Of a stretch of 59,301 bases of DNA, positions 48,402-57,245 are shown in pieces. Position 1 is the stretch's first letter, and each line of letters begins with the position of its first letter. This DNA comes from Microbacteriaceae bacterium (GTDB taxonomy: Bacteria > Actinomycetota > Actinomycetes > Actinomycetales > Microbacteriaceae). A model generated the notes under the pieces. It was given only the letters and a program-made list of their open reading frames with translations. It had not been told where the DNA came from and did not search any database. Both the position numbers and the translations under genes were made by a program. The stretch is taken from positions 1 to 59,301 of the forward strand of contig JAODME010000022.1 of the NCBI GenBank assembly GCA_025465095.1, written 5' to 3'.

Positions 48402-49774
48402 GTCCTCTTCACCGCACTGAGAACCTTGGATAGGGTCTCCTTAGCGTCGCCGAACAGCAGCGTGGTCTGCGGCTCGAACAGCAACTCGTTCTCGATACCG
48501 GCGAACCCCGGCCGCATCGATCGCTTCAAGAAGATCACGCTCTTCGCCCCCGCCACATCGAGAATCGGCATACCGAAGATCGGGCTGCCGGGGGAGTTCT
48601 TCGCGGCCGGGTTGACGACGTCGTTCGCGCCGACGATGAGCGCGACATCCGCCGTTTTCAGCCTCGAATTCGCGTCGTCCAGCTCGAGCAGCGACTCGTA
48701 GGGCACGTTCGCCTCGGCGAGCAGCACGTTCATGTGCCCTGGCATACGGCCGGCGACCGGGTGAATACCGTAGAGGACCTCGACCCCCCGCGCCTCGAGC
48801 GCCACCGTGAGTTCGGCGAGGGTGTGTTGCGCCTGAGCTACAGCGAGACCGTAGCCGGGAATGACAATCAGGCGCTGCGCATAGCCGAGCAGGATCGCGA
48901 CGTCCTCTGCCGTGGCCGAACGTACGGGCCTGTCCGTCGCGATTGCCGTCGAGCCGGCGCTTGAGCCGCCCTTGAAGGCGCCGAAAAGGATGCCGGCGAC
49001 GCTTCGCCCCATCGCGGCGGCCATCGCACGCGTGAGGATCGTGCCGCTCGCACCGACGAGGGTGCCGGCAACGAGCAGCAGGATGTTGCCCAGCACGAGG
49101 CCAGAGGAGGCGACGGCGAGACCGGTGAAGGCGTTGAGCAGGGAGATCACGATCGGCACGTCAGCGCCGCCCACCGGCAGCACGAGCATTGCGCCTGCAA
49201 TCAGGCCGAGTACCAGGAGCGTGATCGCGAGCGGCATCGACGCGGTGACCGCGACCGCGACCACGGAAGTAACGGCGAGCGCCGTCACGAGGATCATCAC
49301 CCAGCGGGCGCCGGGGAAGACGATGGGCCGCGTGGTCATCAGCTCCTGAAGCTTCGCGAACGTGACGCAAGAGCCGGCGAAGGAGACGGCGCCGATGAGA
49401 ATGGTGAAGGCGATCGCGAGGGAACTGCCGACCTCGGCCGCGTGGTCGAGCTCGAGCAGCCCGACGAGGGCAGCGGCCCCGCCACCGACCCCGTTGAACA
49501 GCGCGACGAGTTGCGGCATCTGCGTCATCTTCACGCGGCGGGACACCGGCACGGCGATGAGGGTTCCCGCGGCGATGGCGATCAGGATCGCGGCCAGGTT
49601 GTCGAGGTCCGTCGAAAGGAAGACGGTGACCATGGCGACGGCGGCGCCGAGGGCTCCGAGGAGGTTGCCGCGTCGAGCCTGCCTGGGCGAGCTCAGCCCC
49701 TTCAGCGCGAGGATGAAACAAACGGCTGCGGCTAGGTAGAGCGCGGCCGCCCAGTCCGCCGAGATGAGCGTCAC
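48398..49774 (-). CDS. pntB: NAD(P) transhydrogenase subunit beta
   Basis: PntB carries transmembrane helices and the NADP-binding domain of the proton-translocating transhydrogenase, which makes NADPH from NADH. The 458-residue protein has about nine helices in residues 1-260, then the soluble domain. VIIPGYGLAVAQAQHTL-type signature is seen as VIPGYGLAVAQAQHTLAEL, with HPVAGRMPGHMNVLLAEA and SPIFGMPILDVAGAKSV following. Third gene of pntAA-pntAB-pntB, overlapping pntAB by 4 nt. Confidence 0.95.
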   Translation of the reverse strand: MTLISADWAAALYLAAAVCFILALKGLSSPRQARRGNLLGALGAAVAMVTVFLSTDLDNLAAILIAIAAGTLIAVPVSRRVKMTQMPQLVALFNGVGGGAAALVGLLELDHAAEVGSSLAIAFTILIGAVSFAGSCVTFAKLQELMTTRPIVFPGARWVMILVTALAVTSVVAVAVTASMPLAITLLVLGLIAGAMLVLPVGGADVPIVISLLNAFTGLAVASSGLVLGNILLLVAGTLVGASGTILTRAMAAAMGRSVAGILFGAFKGGSSAGSTAIATDRPVRSATAEDVAILLGYAQRLIVIPGYGLAVAQAQHTLAELTVALEARGVEVLYGIHPVAGRMPGHMNVLLAEANVPYESLLELDDANSRLKTADVALIVGANDVVNPAAKNSPGSPIFGMPILDVAGAKSVIFLKRSMRPGFAGIENELLFEPQTTLLFGDAKETLSKVLSAVKRT

Positions 49775-50070
49775 TTCCGCCCGCTGTCGTTCGAGCGCGC
49801 CGTGAACATGTGGAGCATCCGGTCGGTGACGAGGAAGCCGCCGACCAGGTTGATGGTGGCGAGCACGATCGCAACCAAAGCCACCAGAAGCGTCGCCGTG
49901 TCATCTGCTCGACCGGCGACGATCACCGCGCCGAGGAGGATGATTCCGTGGATCGCGTTCGCTCCCGACATGAGCGGGGTGTGCAGGATGCTGGACACCT
50001 TCGACACGATCTCGAATCCCACGAACACGGCGAGCACGAGAATGGTGAGCACGGTGACGCCATCCATCAT
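49771..50070 (-). CDS. pntAB: NAD(P) transhydrogenase subunit alpha, membrane part
   Basis: This 99-residue protein is the short membrane half of a split alpha subunit, with about three to four helices. It has the family motif GFEIVSKVSSILHTPLMSGANAIHGI near residues 17-42, and further helices at IILLGAVIVAG and LLVALVAIVLATINLVGGFL. The ATG at 50070 overlaps the pntAA stop as ATGA, with AGGAGAGAGG upstream. A second ATG follows immediately. Confidence 0.94.
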   Translation of the reverse strand: MMDGVTVLTILVLAVFVGFEIVSKVSSILHTPLMSGANAIHGIILLGAVIVAGRADDTATLLVALVAIVLATINLVGGFLVTDRMLHMFTARSNDSGRK

Positions 50071-51227
50071 GACCTCTCTCCTGTTCCGGCCGCGAGGGCG
50101 TCGGCTGTCGGCTGATGGCGAACCTTCCCCGCATGGGTGAAGCATGATTGCGCGATGACCTCGTCGGTGAAGTCCGAGGCGAGCGCCCCGTCGTGGGTCA
50201 TCAGCATCAACAGGTTGGCGACATTCTTCGCGTAGAGGCGGGACGCGTCCGCCGGCATGGCGGACGCCGGATCCCTCATACCGAGCACGGTGACCGACCC
50301 TGCGCCATCGTCGGACGGCACGTCTACGACCTCGCCCGCGATCGAGCCCTCGACGTTGCCACCCGTCTCGGCGGCCAGGTCGACGACAACCGAACCTGTA
50401 CGCATCCTCGCCACCATCTCGACACTCACGAGCCGCGGGGCGCGGCGACCCGGCAGCGCCGCGGTGGTGATCAGTACGTCGGCTTTCGCGATGAACGGGG
50501 CGAGCTGCTCTCGCTGAAGGGCAGCCCTATCCTCGGTCAACTCCCTGGCATACCCGCCAGCGCCTTCGACGCTGTCGAGTCCCAGTTCGAGGAAGGTCCC
50601 GCCCATCGATCGAACCTCCTCCGCGGAACTCGGGCGCACGTCATAGGCCGAGACCCTTGCGCCGAGCCGTTTCGCGGTGGCGATTGCCTGCAGTCCAGCG
50701 ACGCCGGCACCCAACACGACGACCGTCGCAGGCGGCACCGTTCCCGCTGCCGTCATGAACAGGGGGAAGAATCGGGGCAATCTCGTGGCTGCCTCGAGCG
50801 CGCAGCGATAGCCGGCCACGAGGGACTGGGAGGTGAGCGCGTCCATCGACTGCGCCCGGGAGATGCGCGGAATCAACTCGAGCGCGAACGAGGTTGTCCC
50901 GGCGTCTCGAAGTGCCGCGACGGAGGCGAGCGCAGCACCCGGGTTGGCGAGGCCGATGGTCACTGCCCCCGGTTTGAGAAGCGCCGCCACAGCGGGCGCG
51001 ACTGGCCGGACATGCAGGAGGACGTCCGCCGAACCAAGAGGCGCCACCGGGTCGACGGTGGCTCCCGCAGCAAGGAAGGCCGCATCGGAGAACCCGGCCG
51101 CCGCACCGGCGGCGGACTCCACGATGACGTCGAGCCCTGCGGCCACCATCATGCCCACCGTCTCGGGGGTCGCGGCGACTCGCCGCTCGCCGGCGATACG
51201 TTCGGCTGTCACCACAACTGTCGGCAC
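50067..51227 (-). CDS. pntAA: NAD(P) transhydrogenase subunit alpha, NAD-binding part
   Basis: The soluble NAD(H)-binding domain of the split alpha subunit. The 386-residue protein has AERIAGERRVAATPETV near residue 8 and the Rossmann motif VVVLGAGVAGLQAIATAKRLGA near residue 168. RPSSAEEVRSMGG and VDLAAETGGNVEGS are also typical of the alanine dehydrogenase/PntA family. The start is GTG at 51227, 5 nt after GGGAGG; the longer frame to 51278 lacks similarity. First gene of the pnt operon and divergent from an ABC ATPase gene. Confidence 0.94.
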   Translation of the reverse strand: MPTVVVTAERIAGERRVAATPETVGMMVAAGLDVIVESAAGAAAGFSDAAFLAAGATVDPVAPLGSADVLLHVRPVAPAVAALLKPGAVTIGLANPGAALASVAALRDAGTTSFALELIPRISRAQSMDALTSQSLVAGYRCALEAATRLPRFFPLFMTAAGTVPPATVVVLGAGVAGLQAIATAKRLGARVSAYDVRPSSAEEVRSMGGTFLELGLDSVEGAGGYARELTEDRAALQREQLAPFIAKADVLITTAALPGRRAPRLVSVEMVARMRTGSVVVDLAAETGGNVEGSIAGEVVDVPSDDGAGSVTVLGMRDPASAMPADASRLYAKNVANLLMLMTHDGALASDFTDEVIAQSCFTHAGKVRHQPTADALAAGTGERS

Positions 51228-51340
51228 GGAACCTCCCAATAATCGACCTCCGGCACAGTCTGGCCCAGAATCGGCCAATTCTCAGGAACTCCGCCGCTTA
51301 CCCGGGTCGCGCCCGCCGCATCGAGCCTCCGGCGGTGGCC

Positions 51341-51346
51341 TAGGGT
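51341..51346 (+). promoter_or_regulatory. -10 element of the ABC ATPase gene, probably leaderless
   Basis: TAGGGT ends 7 nt before the ATG at 51353. The intervening TGAAGG is too close to the start codon to be a normal ribosome-binding site. Confidence 0.45.
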
Positions 51347-51352
51347 TGAAGG

Positions 51353-52135
51353 ATGGCACGTGTCCTCCAGCTTTCCGATGTCTCCGTCGTCCGAGGCGGC
51401 AACACCATCCTCGACTCGATTTCCTGGAACGTCGAGGACAGTGAACGCTGGGTGATTCTCGGCCCGAATGGGGCGGGAAAGACGACGTTGCTGCAGATCG
51501 CCGCGGCGATGATCCATCCCACCACCGGCACCGCTCAAGTGCTCGACGACACGATCGGGCGAACCGATCTGTTCGAACTTCGTCCGCGGATCGGCTTCGC
51601 CTCCACGGCGCTCGCCCGCAGAATTCCCGCCAGCGAGACTGTGCTGGATGTCGTGCTGACCGCCGCGTACGCCGTGACGGGGCGCTGGAACGAGAGCTAC
51701 GAAGACGTCGACACCCGCAGAGCGCGTCGGGTGCTCGCGGAGTGGAAGCTCGACCGTCTCGCCAGCCGGCGATTCGGCGATCTGAGCGACGGCGAGCAGA
51801 AGCGCGTGCAGATCGCGCGATCGATCATGACGGACCCGGAGATGCTGTTGCTCGACGAGCCCGCGGCGAGCCTCGACCTCGGCGCACGCGAGGAGCTCTT
51901 GCAGATCCTGGGCGGTTACGCGAGCGCCCCGAGCGCCCCGGCCATCATCATGGTCACCCACCACGTGGAGGAGATTCCGCTGGGTTTCGGGCACGCGCTC
52001 GTTCTCGGCGACGGGGCAGTGCTGGCCTCGGGACCGGTGGCAGAGGTCATCAACGCGGACACCCTCGGCAACGCCTTCGGCCTCGACCTCGTCGTCGAGG
52101 AGCGCGAAGGCCGATTCGCGGCCCGCGCGGCCTGA
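51353..52135 (+). CDS. orphan ABC transporter ATP-binding protein
   Basis: A 260-residue single ABC domain. Walker A is GPNGAGKTT near residue 38, the signature is LSDGEQKRVQIARS (Asp in place of the second Gly), Walker B is MLLLDEPAASLD, and the H-loop is MVTHHVEEIP. No permease or binding protein is adjacent on either side, so it either pairs with a distant membrane subunit or has a soluble role. It resembles the YlmA/ModF-like group of lone ATPases. Substrate not evident. Confidence 0.88.
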   Translation: MARVLQLSDVSVVRGGNTILDSISWNVEDSERWVILGPNGAGKTTLLQIAAAMIHPTTGTAQVLDDTIGRTDLFELRPRIGFASTALARRIPASETVLDVVLTAAYAVTGRWNESYEDVDTRRARRVLAEWKLDRLASRRFGDLSDGEQKRVQIARSIMTDPEMLLLDEPAASLDLGAREELLQILGGYASAPSAPAIIMVTHHVEEIPLGFGHALVLGDGAVLASGPVAEVINADTLGNAFGLDLVVEEREGRFAARAA

Positions 52136-52154
52136 TCACACGGCGGCCATCTGA

Positions 52155-52165
52155 TAACATCGATG
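52155..52165 (+). promoter_or_regulatory. promoter region of rpmE2 with CATCGATG palindrome
   Basis: TAACAT (52155-52160) is a possible -10 element with a leader of about 57 nt. It overlaps the 8-bp palindrome CATCGATG (52158-52165). Type B L31 genes are often under Zur control, but this palindrome is too short to call a Zur box. Confidence 0.3.
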
Positions 52166-52223
52166 GTTGGTCCTAGAACCACAAGAACTTCTCAGCCACA
52201 CTCGTCAACCCCAGGGAATCATC

Positions 52224-52475
52224 ATGAAGTCTGACATCCACCCCTCCTACGCGCCCGTCGTCTTCCGCGACCTCGCGTCGGGTGCCACGTTCCTCACCCG
52301 TTCAACGGTGGGCAGCGCCAAGACGATCGAGTGGGAAGACGGAAACACCTACCCCGTCATCGACGTCGAAATCTCCTCCGAGTCGCACCCGTTCTACACG
52401 GGCAAGCAGCGCATCCTCGACTCCGCGGGCCGGGTCGAGAAGTTCAACACGCGCTACAAGGGCTTCGGCTCCTAA
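52224..52475 (+). CDS. rpmE2: 50S ribosomal protein L31, type B
   Basis: L31 sits at the ribosomal subunit bridge. The 83-residue protein has [19 protein letters not shown] at the start and [27 protein letters not shown] in the middle, and contains no cysteine. It is therefore the zinc-independent type B paralogue, which in other bacteria replaces zinc-binding L31 under zinc limitation. GGGAATC lies ahead of the ATG at 52224; upstream in-frame codons to 52167 are not conserved. A strong hairpin terminator follows. Confidence 0.95.
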   Translation: MKSDIHPSYAPVVFRDLASGATFLTRSTVGSAKTIEWEDGNTYPVIDVEISSESHPFYTGKQRILDSAGRVEKFNTRYKGFGS

Positions 52476-52486
52476 CCATCTCGCAG

Positions 52487-52519
52487 AAATGGCGACCGGC
52501 TTCGGCCCGGTCGCCATTT
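52487..52519 (+). terminator. intrinsic terminator after rpmE2
   Basis: A 13-bp perfect stem (52487-52499 with 52507-52519) carries a CTTCGGC loop that can fold as a cUUCGg tetraloop with one bulged base. It begins 11 nt after the stop and is followed by a short T-containing stretch. Confidence 0.8.
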
Positions 52520-52643
52520 CTCGTTAACGGGCTTCTTGGAGCAGCAGTGCCGTGGGCGAGCTGCATGCGAAAGTCACAGCACTGAGCTGTTCACCGCGCG
52601 GGAGACCGCTGACTCGTCTGGTCAGCGCCACCGCGGTGCGCGC

Positions 52644-53387
52644 CTAACGCTCCGGCCATGCTCCCGACGACACGAATTCAGGGTTCGTTCGGCGCTTGAA
52701 CTCCTGGAAGCTCGCGGCCTGGTCGGCGCACCACTGCCCCTGTCGACCGTGCAGGTCGGCGACGTCCTGACCGAGTTCCGCGGCATACTTCCGGGCGATC
52801 GCCTGCGCGACACGGCCGGCGGCGACGGCGTCGGCGGTGGCATTGTGCGCGTCCGTCAGGTCGACTCCGTAGACTCCCGCCGCGACCTCGAGGGTTCGCT
52901 TGCCGCGACGATAGGTGTCCATCGCCTTGTCGAGCACCAACGGATCGATGATCGGCGAGGGCGAGGAGAGCGGCTCGATGCCGTAGCGCACCGCCTCACG
53001 GTTGAGCAGCGTCAGATCATACGGCGCGTTGTAGATGGTGACCGGCACCCGCTGGGCGAGAAGCGCGCGAAGCACCGAAACGATCTCGGCAACCACCTCG
53101 GGAGCCGGACGGCCGTCCGCTCGCGCCTGCTCGGTGCTGATGCCGTGGACCGCGGTCGCCTGCGCAGGAATCTCGACGCCCGGATCGGCGAGCCACGAGA
53201 CCCCGCTCGCGACGCCCTCCGAGTCGATTACGCCGACATAGGCGGAGACGATCCGACTCGTCTCGACGTCGATGCCCGTCGTCTCCAGGTCGAATACCCC
53301 GAGCGTCTCATGCCACTGCGCGGTGAGCCGCGCAGATCTGTCGGCCTTCTTCGTCGGAACCCCAGCTGCTGCATCCTCTATCGTCAC
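52644..53387 (-). CDS. DnaQ-like 3'-5' exonuclease
   Basis: A 247-residue DEDD exonuclease of the DNA polymerase III epsilon type. The Exo motifs are FDLETTGIDVETSRIV (Asp and Glu, near residue 33), IYNAPYDLTLL (Asp, near 118) and HNATADAVAAGRVA (His and Asp, near 180), so all four catalytic residues are present. AVHGISTEQA is a usual flank. It may be the proofreading or a repair exonuclease; no polymerase is nearby. The GTG at 53387 lies 9 nt downstream of the treS stop. The treS stop codon itself forms part of a TAGGGT hexamer 7 nt ahead of this start. Confidence 0.9.
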   Translation of the reverse strand: MTIEDAAAGVPTKKADRSARLTAQWHETLGVFDLETTGIDVETSRIVSAYVGVIDSEGVASGVSWLADPGVEIPAQATAVHGISTEQARADGRPAPEVVAEIVSVLRALLAQRVPVTIYNAPYDLTLLNREAVRYGIEPLSSPSPIIDPLVLDKAMDTYRRGKRTLEVAAGVYGVDLTDAHNATADAVAAGRVAQAIARKYAAELGQDVADLHGRQGQWCADQAASFQEFKRRTNPEFVSSGAWPER

Positions 53388-53393
53388 GCTTTC

Positions 53394-53399
53394 ACCCTA
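53394..53399 (-). promoter_or_regulatory. -10 element of the exonuclease gene, overlapping the treS stop
   Basis: On the minus strand TAGGGT contains the treS TAG stop and ends 7 nt before the GTG at 53387. This fits a leaderless start, although the gene could also be read from the treS mRNA. Confidence 0.4.
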
Positions 53400-55115
53400 C
53401 GGGCGGCCACCGACGGCGGTACCGAGGTGGAGCCAGTAGAAGCTCTGTGTCGCGAGGGTCAGGTTGATCGAACCATCTTCACCGACCGTCGGAAATTCTC
53501 CGCCGCCGAAGAGGTCCCATGTCGCCGACCCCTCCCAACCCGGCGCCTTCACCGTCACCGAAACAGGGTTGTGCGCGAAGCTGAAGACGCACAGCACGTC
53601 CTCCGGCGAATCGCCGAACTGGGTGCCGGATCCCTCGTAGGAACGCACGAACGCGAGCACCGACTCGTGCGAGGTCTCGAGAACGGTGAGCGTGCCGAGC
53701 CCGAAGGTGGGGTGCGCCTTCCGCACGTGGATCACGTTGCGGACCCAGTGCAGGAGCGACCGAGACTGCGCAAGCTGCGATTCGACGTTCGTGAGGTTGT
53801 AGTTGTAGACGAGCGACTGCACGACCGGCAGGTAGAGCTTGCCGGGGTCCGCTGTGGAGAATCCGGCATTCCGGTCCGGTGTCCACTGCATGGGCGTGCG
53901 CGAGCTGTCCCGGTCGGGCAGCCAGATGTTGTCTCCCATCCCGATCTCGTCGCCGTAGTACAGGAAGGGGCTGCCCGGCAGCGAGAACAGAAGAGCGTGT
54001 GCGAGCTCGAGCTCGGCCCGCGAGTTGTCGAGCAGGGGAGCCAGGCGCCGCCGGATACCGATGTTCGAGCGCATCCGCGGGTCGTAGGCATACCAGCCGT
54101 ACATGGCCTGGCGGTACTCCTCCGACACCATCTCGAGGGTGAGTTCGTCGTGGTTGCGCAGGAAGACGCCCCAGCCGGCGCCGTCGGGGATATCGAGGGT
54201 CTCGGAGAGCACGCTGATCAGTTCGCCGGCGTGCTGTGAACGAAGCGAATAGAAGATGCGCGGCATGACCGGGAAGTCGAACGCCATGTGGCATTCCGGC
54301 TCCTCCTCGGTTCCGAAGAACGCGGCTACCTCTCGCGGCCACTGGTTGGCCTCGGCAATCAGGATGCGACCGGGGTAGTCACGGTCGACCATCTCGCGAA
54401 GCTGCTTGATGAACTCGTGGGTCGGGGGCTCGCCCTCGCCGTTTCCCTCGTCGGACTCGAACAGGTACGGGATTGCGTCGAGCCGGATGCCGTCCACGCC
54501 GAGATCCATCCAGAATCGGACCGTGTCGAACACAGCCTCGCGCACCCCCTCGTTCTCGAAGTTGAGGTCGGGCTGGTGGGAGAAGAAGCGGTGGAAGAAG
54601 AACTGTCGGCGCACCGGGTCGAAGGTCCAGTTCGACTCCTCCGTGTCGACGAAGATGATCCGGATGTTCTCGTACTTCTCGTCCGTGTCGCTCCACACGT
54701 AGTAGTCGCCGAACGGACCGTCCGGGTCGGAGCGGGACTGCTGGAACCAGTCGTGCTGGTCGGAGGTGTGGTTGAGCGGATAGTCGATGACGATGCGCAT
54801 GTTGCGCTCGTGCGCCTTCGTGACGAGGTCCTTGAACTCATCCAGGGTGCCGAACTCGGGAAGAATCGCTCGAAAATCGGAGACGTCGTAGCCGCCGTCG
54901 CGAAGCGGCGACTCGTAGATCGGCGGCACCCAGAGCGCGTCTATTCCAAGCCACTGCAGGTAGTCGAGTTTGCCGATGAGCCCCTGAAGGTCACCGGCCC
55001 CATCGCCGTTGCTGTCGACGAACGACCGCACCATGACCTCGTAGAACACCGCCCGTCGATACCACTGCGGGTCGAGGGTGAGGCCGGGCAGTTGGATAGG
55101 GGCGGTAAAGCTCAC
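53397..55115 (-). CDS. treS: trehalose synthase / maltose alpha-D-glucosyltransferase (GH13)
   Basis: TreS interconverts maltose and trehalose. The 572-residue protein has the GH13 barrel. Region I is VIDYPLNHTSDQH, the nucleophile Asp lies in GVDGIRLDAIPYLFE, the acid/base Glu in ILIAEANQWP and the transition-state His-Asp in LRNHDELTLEM. YEVMVRSFVDSNGDGAGDLQGL and the WTFDPVRRQFFFHRFFSHQPDLN segment are specific to TreS. It ends with a C-terminal beta domain and has no fused maltokinase. The GTG at 55115 has GAGAGGAG 5 nt upstream. With glgC and glgA in the window, it could feed the maltose-1-phosphate (GlgE) route; Pep2 and GlgE themselves are not here. Confidence 0.93.
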   Translation of the reverse strand: MSFTAPIQLPGLTLDPQWYRRAVFYEVMVRSFVDSNGDGAGDLQGLIGKLDYLQWLGIDALWVPPIYESPLRDGGYDVSDFRAILPEFGTLDEFKDLVTKAHERNMRIVIDYPLNHTSDQHDWFQQSRSDPDGPFGDYYVWSDTDEKYENIRIIFVDTEESNWTFDPVRRQFFFHRFFSHQPDLNFENEGVREAVFDTVRFWMDLGVDGIRLDAIPYLFESDEGNGEGEPPTHEFIKQLREMVDRDYPGRILIAEANQWPREVAAFFGTEEEPECHMAFDFPVMPRIFYSLRSQHAGELISVLSETLDIPDGAGWGVFLRNHDELTLEMVSEEYRQAMYGWYAYDPRMRSNIGIRRRLAPLLDNSRAELELAHALLFSLPGSPFLYYGDEIGMGDNIWLPDRDSSRTPMQWTPDRNAGFSTADPGKLYLPVVQSLVYNYNLTNVESQLAQSRSLLHWVRNVIHVRKAHPTFGLGTLTVLETSHESVLAFVRSYEGSGTQFGDSPEDVLCVFSFAHNPVSVTVKAPGWEGSATWDLFGGGEFPTVGEDGSINLTLATQSFYWLHLGTAVGGRP

Positions 55116-55218
55116 CGTGCTCCTCTCGACCGCGGGCGGTCAGCTGTTGATCGTTTCGTTACGAGTCTAAGAGGGTCTTGCGGCGTCACCGGTTAGGAGA
55201 TCCCTATGCTGGGGTTTG

Positions 55219-56118
55219 ATGTCACTTGAATCTCCCTTTGCCGCCCTGCTCGCCGCCATCCCGGTCGAACGCCACGAGGTGGCCGTACTCGGCGGCATCA
55301 CCCGGTACTGGACGTACGGTGCTGCAGACGCGGAGGTCACCATCGTCATCGCCCACGGCTACCGCGGCGAACACCACGGCATCGAACCGATCATCGCGCA
55401 GCTGCCCGGAATCCGGTTCATCGGCCCCGACCTGCCGGGATTCGGAGAGTCCACTCCGCTGACGGAGGCCCCGCACTCCATCGGAGGCTACGCGGCCTGG
55501 CTGAAGGAGTTCGTCGACGCGATCGGCCTGACCGGCCGCGCGATTATCCTCGGCCACTCCTTCGGATCCATAGTCTCCTCGAGCGCCGTCGCCGACGGTC
55601 TGGAGACACCCGCCCTCATCCTCGTGAACCCCATCGCCATCTCGGGCCTGAAGGGACCGAGGCAGATTGCGACCAAGGTGACGGTGGCGTATTACGACCT
55701 GGCGAGCCGCCTCCCCGAGAAGTGGGGGGCACGGCTCCTGAACAACTGGCTGATCGTGCGGCTCATGAGCGTCAGCCTCATGAAGACGAAGGACAAGGCG
55801 CTGCGTCGCTGGATCAACAACGAGCACCACACCTTCTTCAGCCGCTTCGCCAACCGGGACGTCGTCGTCGAGGGATTCAAGGCGTCGATCAGCACGGACG
55901 TGAGCGCGTTCGCCGAGCGGATCACTGTGCCGACGCTTCTCGTCGCGGCGAGCCTTGACGACATCACCCCCGTCTCCGCCCAGCACGAGCTGGCACGGAG
56001 GATGCCCAACGCGACACTCCACGTGTTCGAGAATGTCGGCCATCTCATCCACTACGAAGTTCCCGCTCGTGCTGCCGAGGCCATCACAAGCTTCCTGGAA
56101 GAGATTCGGAAGCGGTGA
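55219..56118 (+). CDS. alpha/beta hydrolase
   Basis: A 299-residue alpha/beta hydrolase fold protein. The oxyanion motif is IAHGYRGEHHG near residue 45, the nucleophile Ser lies in LGHSFGSIVSS near residue 115, and Asp and His of the triad are in AASLDDITPVS and ENVGHLIHYE. The cap region (about 150-230) has hydrophobic and basic stretches. The substrate is unknown. ATG at 55219 is used; a TTG one codon upstream is also in frame. A TATGCT hexamer at 55205-55210 may be its -10 element. Its stop overlaps the glycosyltransferase start (GTGA), so the two act as a pair. Confidence 0.87.
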   Translation: MSLESPFAALLAAIPVERHEVAVLGGITRYWTYGAADAEVTIVIAHGYRGEHHGIEPIIAQLPGIRFIGPDLPGFGESTPLTEAPHSIGGYAAWLKEFVDAIGLTGRAIILGHSFGSIVSSSAVADGLETPALILVNPIAISGLKGPRQIATKVTVAYYDLASRLPEKWGARLLNNWLIVRLMSVSLMKTKDKALRRWINNEHHTFFSRFANRDVVVEGFKASISTDVSAFAERITVPTLLVAASLDDITPVSAQHELARRMPNATLHVFENVGHLIHYEVPARAAEAITSFLEEIRKR

Positions 56119-57245
56119 AGGTCCTCTTCGACTGTCGGTACACGCGACTCGTAAGACACGACGGAATCAGCAGGTACACCGCAGGTCTCGTCGACGCCTT
56201 CTCGAAGCTCCATCCCGTGACGATGCTGATCAGCGACGAGGAGCAGCTCACCATGCTGCCGGACCTGCCATGGCTGAAGATCCGTCCGGGACGGAGCCTC
56301 CTTGAACCGTGGGTGGCGCTCGCGATCAACCGGTTCGAGCCGGACGTCGTGTACAGCCCGATGCAGACAATCGGATCTGCCCACCGCAAGTTCCGGCTCA
56401 TCCTGACTTTGCACGACATGGTGTTCTACCGCAATAGGAAACCGCCCCGGGAGTTCAGCTGGTTCGTCCGCGCCATCTGGTGGGGCTATCACTTCACCTA
56501 TGTGCCGCAGCGGATGGCGCTCAATCGCGCCGAGGCTGTGGTGACGGGATCGTACAACTGCCATAGCGAAATGGTAGAGGCTCGTCTGACGAAGCGTCCG
56601 ATCTCGGTCATCCGTCCCGGCGTCGACGCAAACGACCTGCCCCCTCGCCGTCACGCCGACGTCAAGTCCCTCGTCTACATGGGCACCTTCATGCCGAACA
56701 AGAACGTCGAGACGCTCGCGAGGGGCATGCGGCACCTTCCGGGCTATCGCTTGCACCTGTTGAGCCGAATCGACGAGGGAACGAGGTCTCGGCTTGCCGC
56801 TCTCGCACCCGACGGGGCGATCGTCTTCGAGAACGGCGTGAGCGACGAGCGGTACCTCGAACTGCTGCGGTCGTCGACCGCCATGGTGTCGGCATGCCTC
56901 GACGAGGGCTTCGGCATTCCCCTGATCGAGGCCCTCGCCGCCGCGACCCCACTTGTCATCAGCGACATTCCCGTCTTCCGCGAGGTCGGCGGAGCCGCGG
57001 CGACCTTCTTCGACGCGACCAGCCCCGAGGGGTTCGCGGCCGCCGTCCTGGCGATGGACGAACCGGAGCGGTGGAACCAACTCGCCGCGCTCGCACTCGA
57101 TCAGGCGAACCAGTTCACCTGGCAGGAATCGGCGCGCCGCCTGTTGGAGCTCATCGAGACCCTCCCGCCACGCAATCGCAAATGGTGGAAGCCGTGCCAG
57201 CGGAAGCTGCCAAATGAGAGCGGGCCGGCGGTCGCGCGGCGCTGA
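56115..57245 (+). CDS. glycosyltransferase family 4 (GT-B fold)
   Basis: A 376-residue cytosolic or membrane-associated GT4 enzyme. The N-terminal half starts KVLFDCRYTRLVRHDGISRYTAGL; the donor half contains YMGTFMPNKNVETLARGM near residue 188 and the E-x7-E segment DEGFGIPLIEALAAATPLV near residue 260. Sugar and acceptor are not evident; mannosyl- or rhamnosyl-transfer to an envelope glycan is one possibility. The GTG start overlaps the hydrolase stop by 4 nt. The tail is basic and variable. It converges with the histidine phosphatase gene. Confidence 0.88.
   Translation: MKVLFDCRYTRLVRHDGISRYTAGLVDAFSKLHPVTMLISDEEQLTMLPDLPWLKIRPGRSLLEPWVALAINRFEPDVVYSPMQTIGSAHRKFRLILTLHDMVFYRNRKPPREFSWFVRAIWWGYHFTYVPQRMALNRAEAVVTGSYNCHSEMVEARLTKRPISVIRPGVDANDLPPRRHADVKSLVYMGTFMPNKNVETLARGMRHLPGYRLHLLSRIDEGTRSRLAALAPDGAIVFENGVSDERYLELLRSSTAMVSACLDEGFGIPLIEALAAATPLVISDIPVFREVGGAAATFFDATSPEGFAAAVLAMDEPERWNQLAALALDQANQFTWQESARRLLELIETLPPRNRKWWKPCQRKLPNESGPAVARR

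Noticed and set aside
52536-54239. Plus-strand frame of 567 codons
   Set aside because: Antisense shadow of the exonuclease and treS, both of which have complete catalytic motifs on the minus strand.
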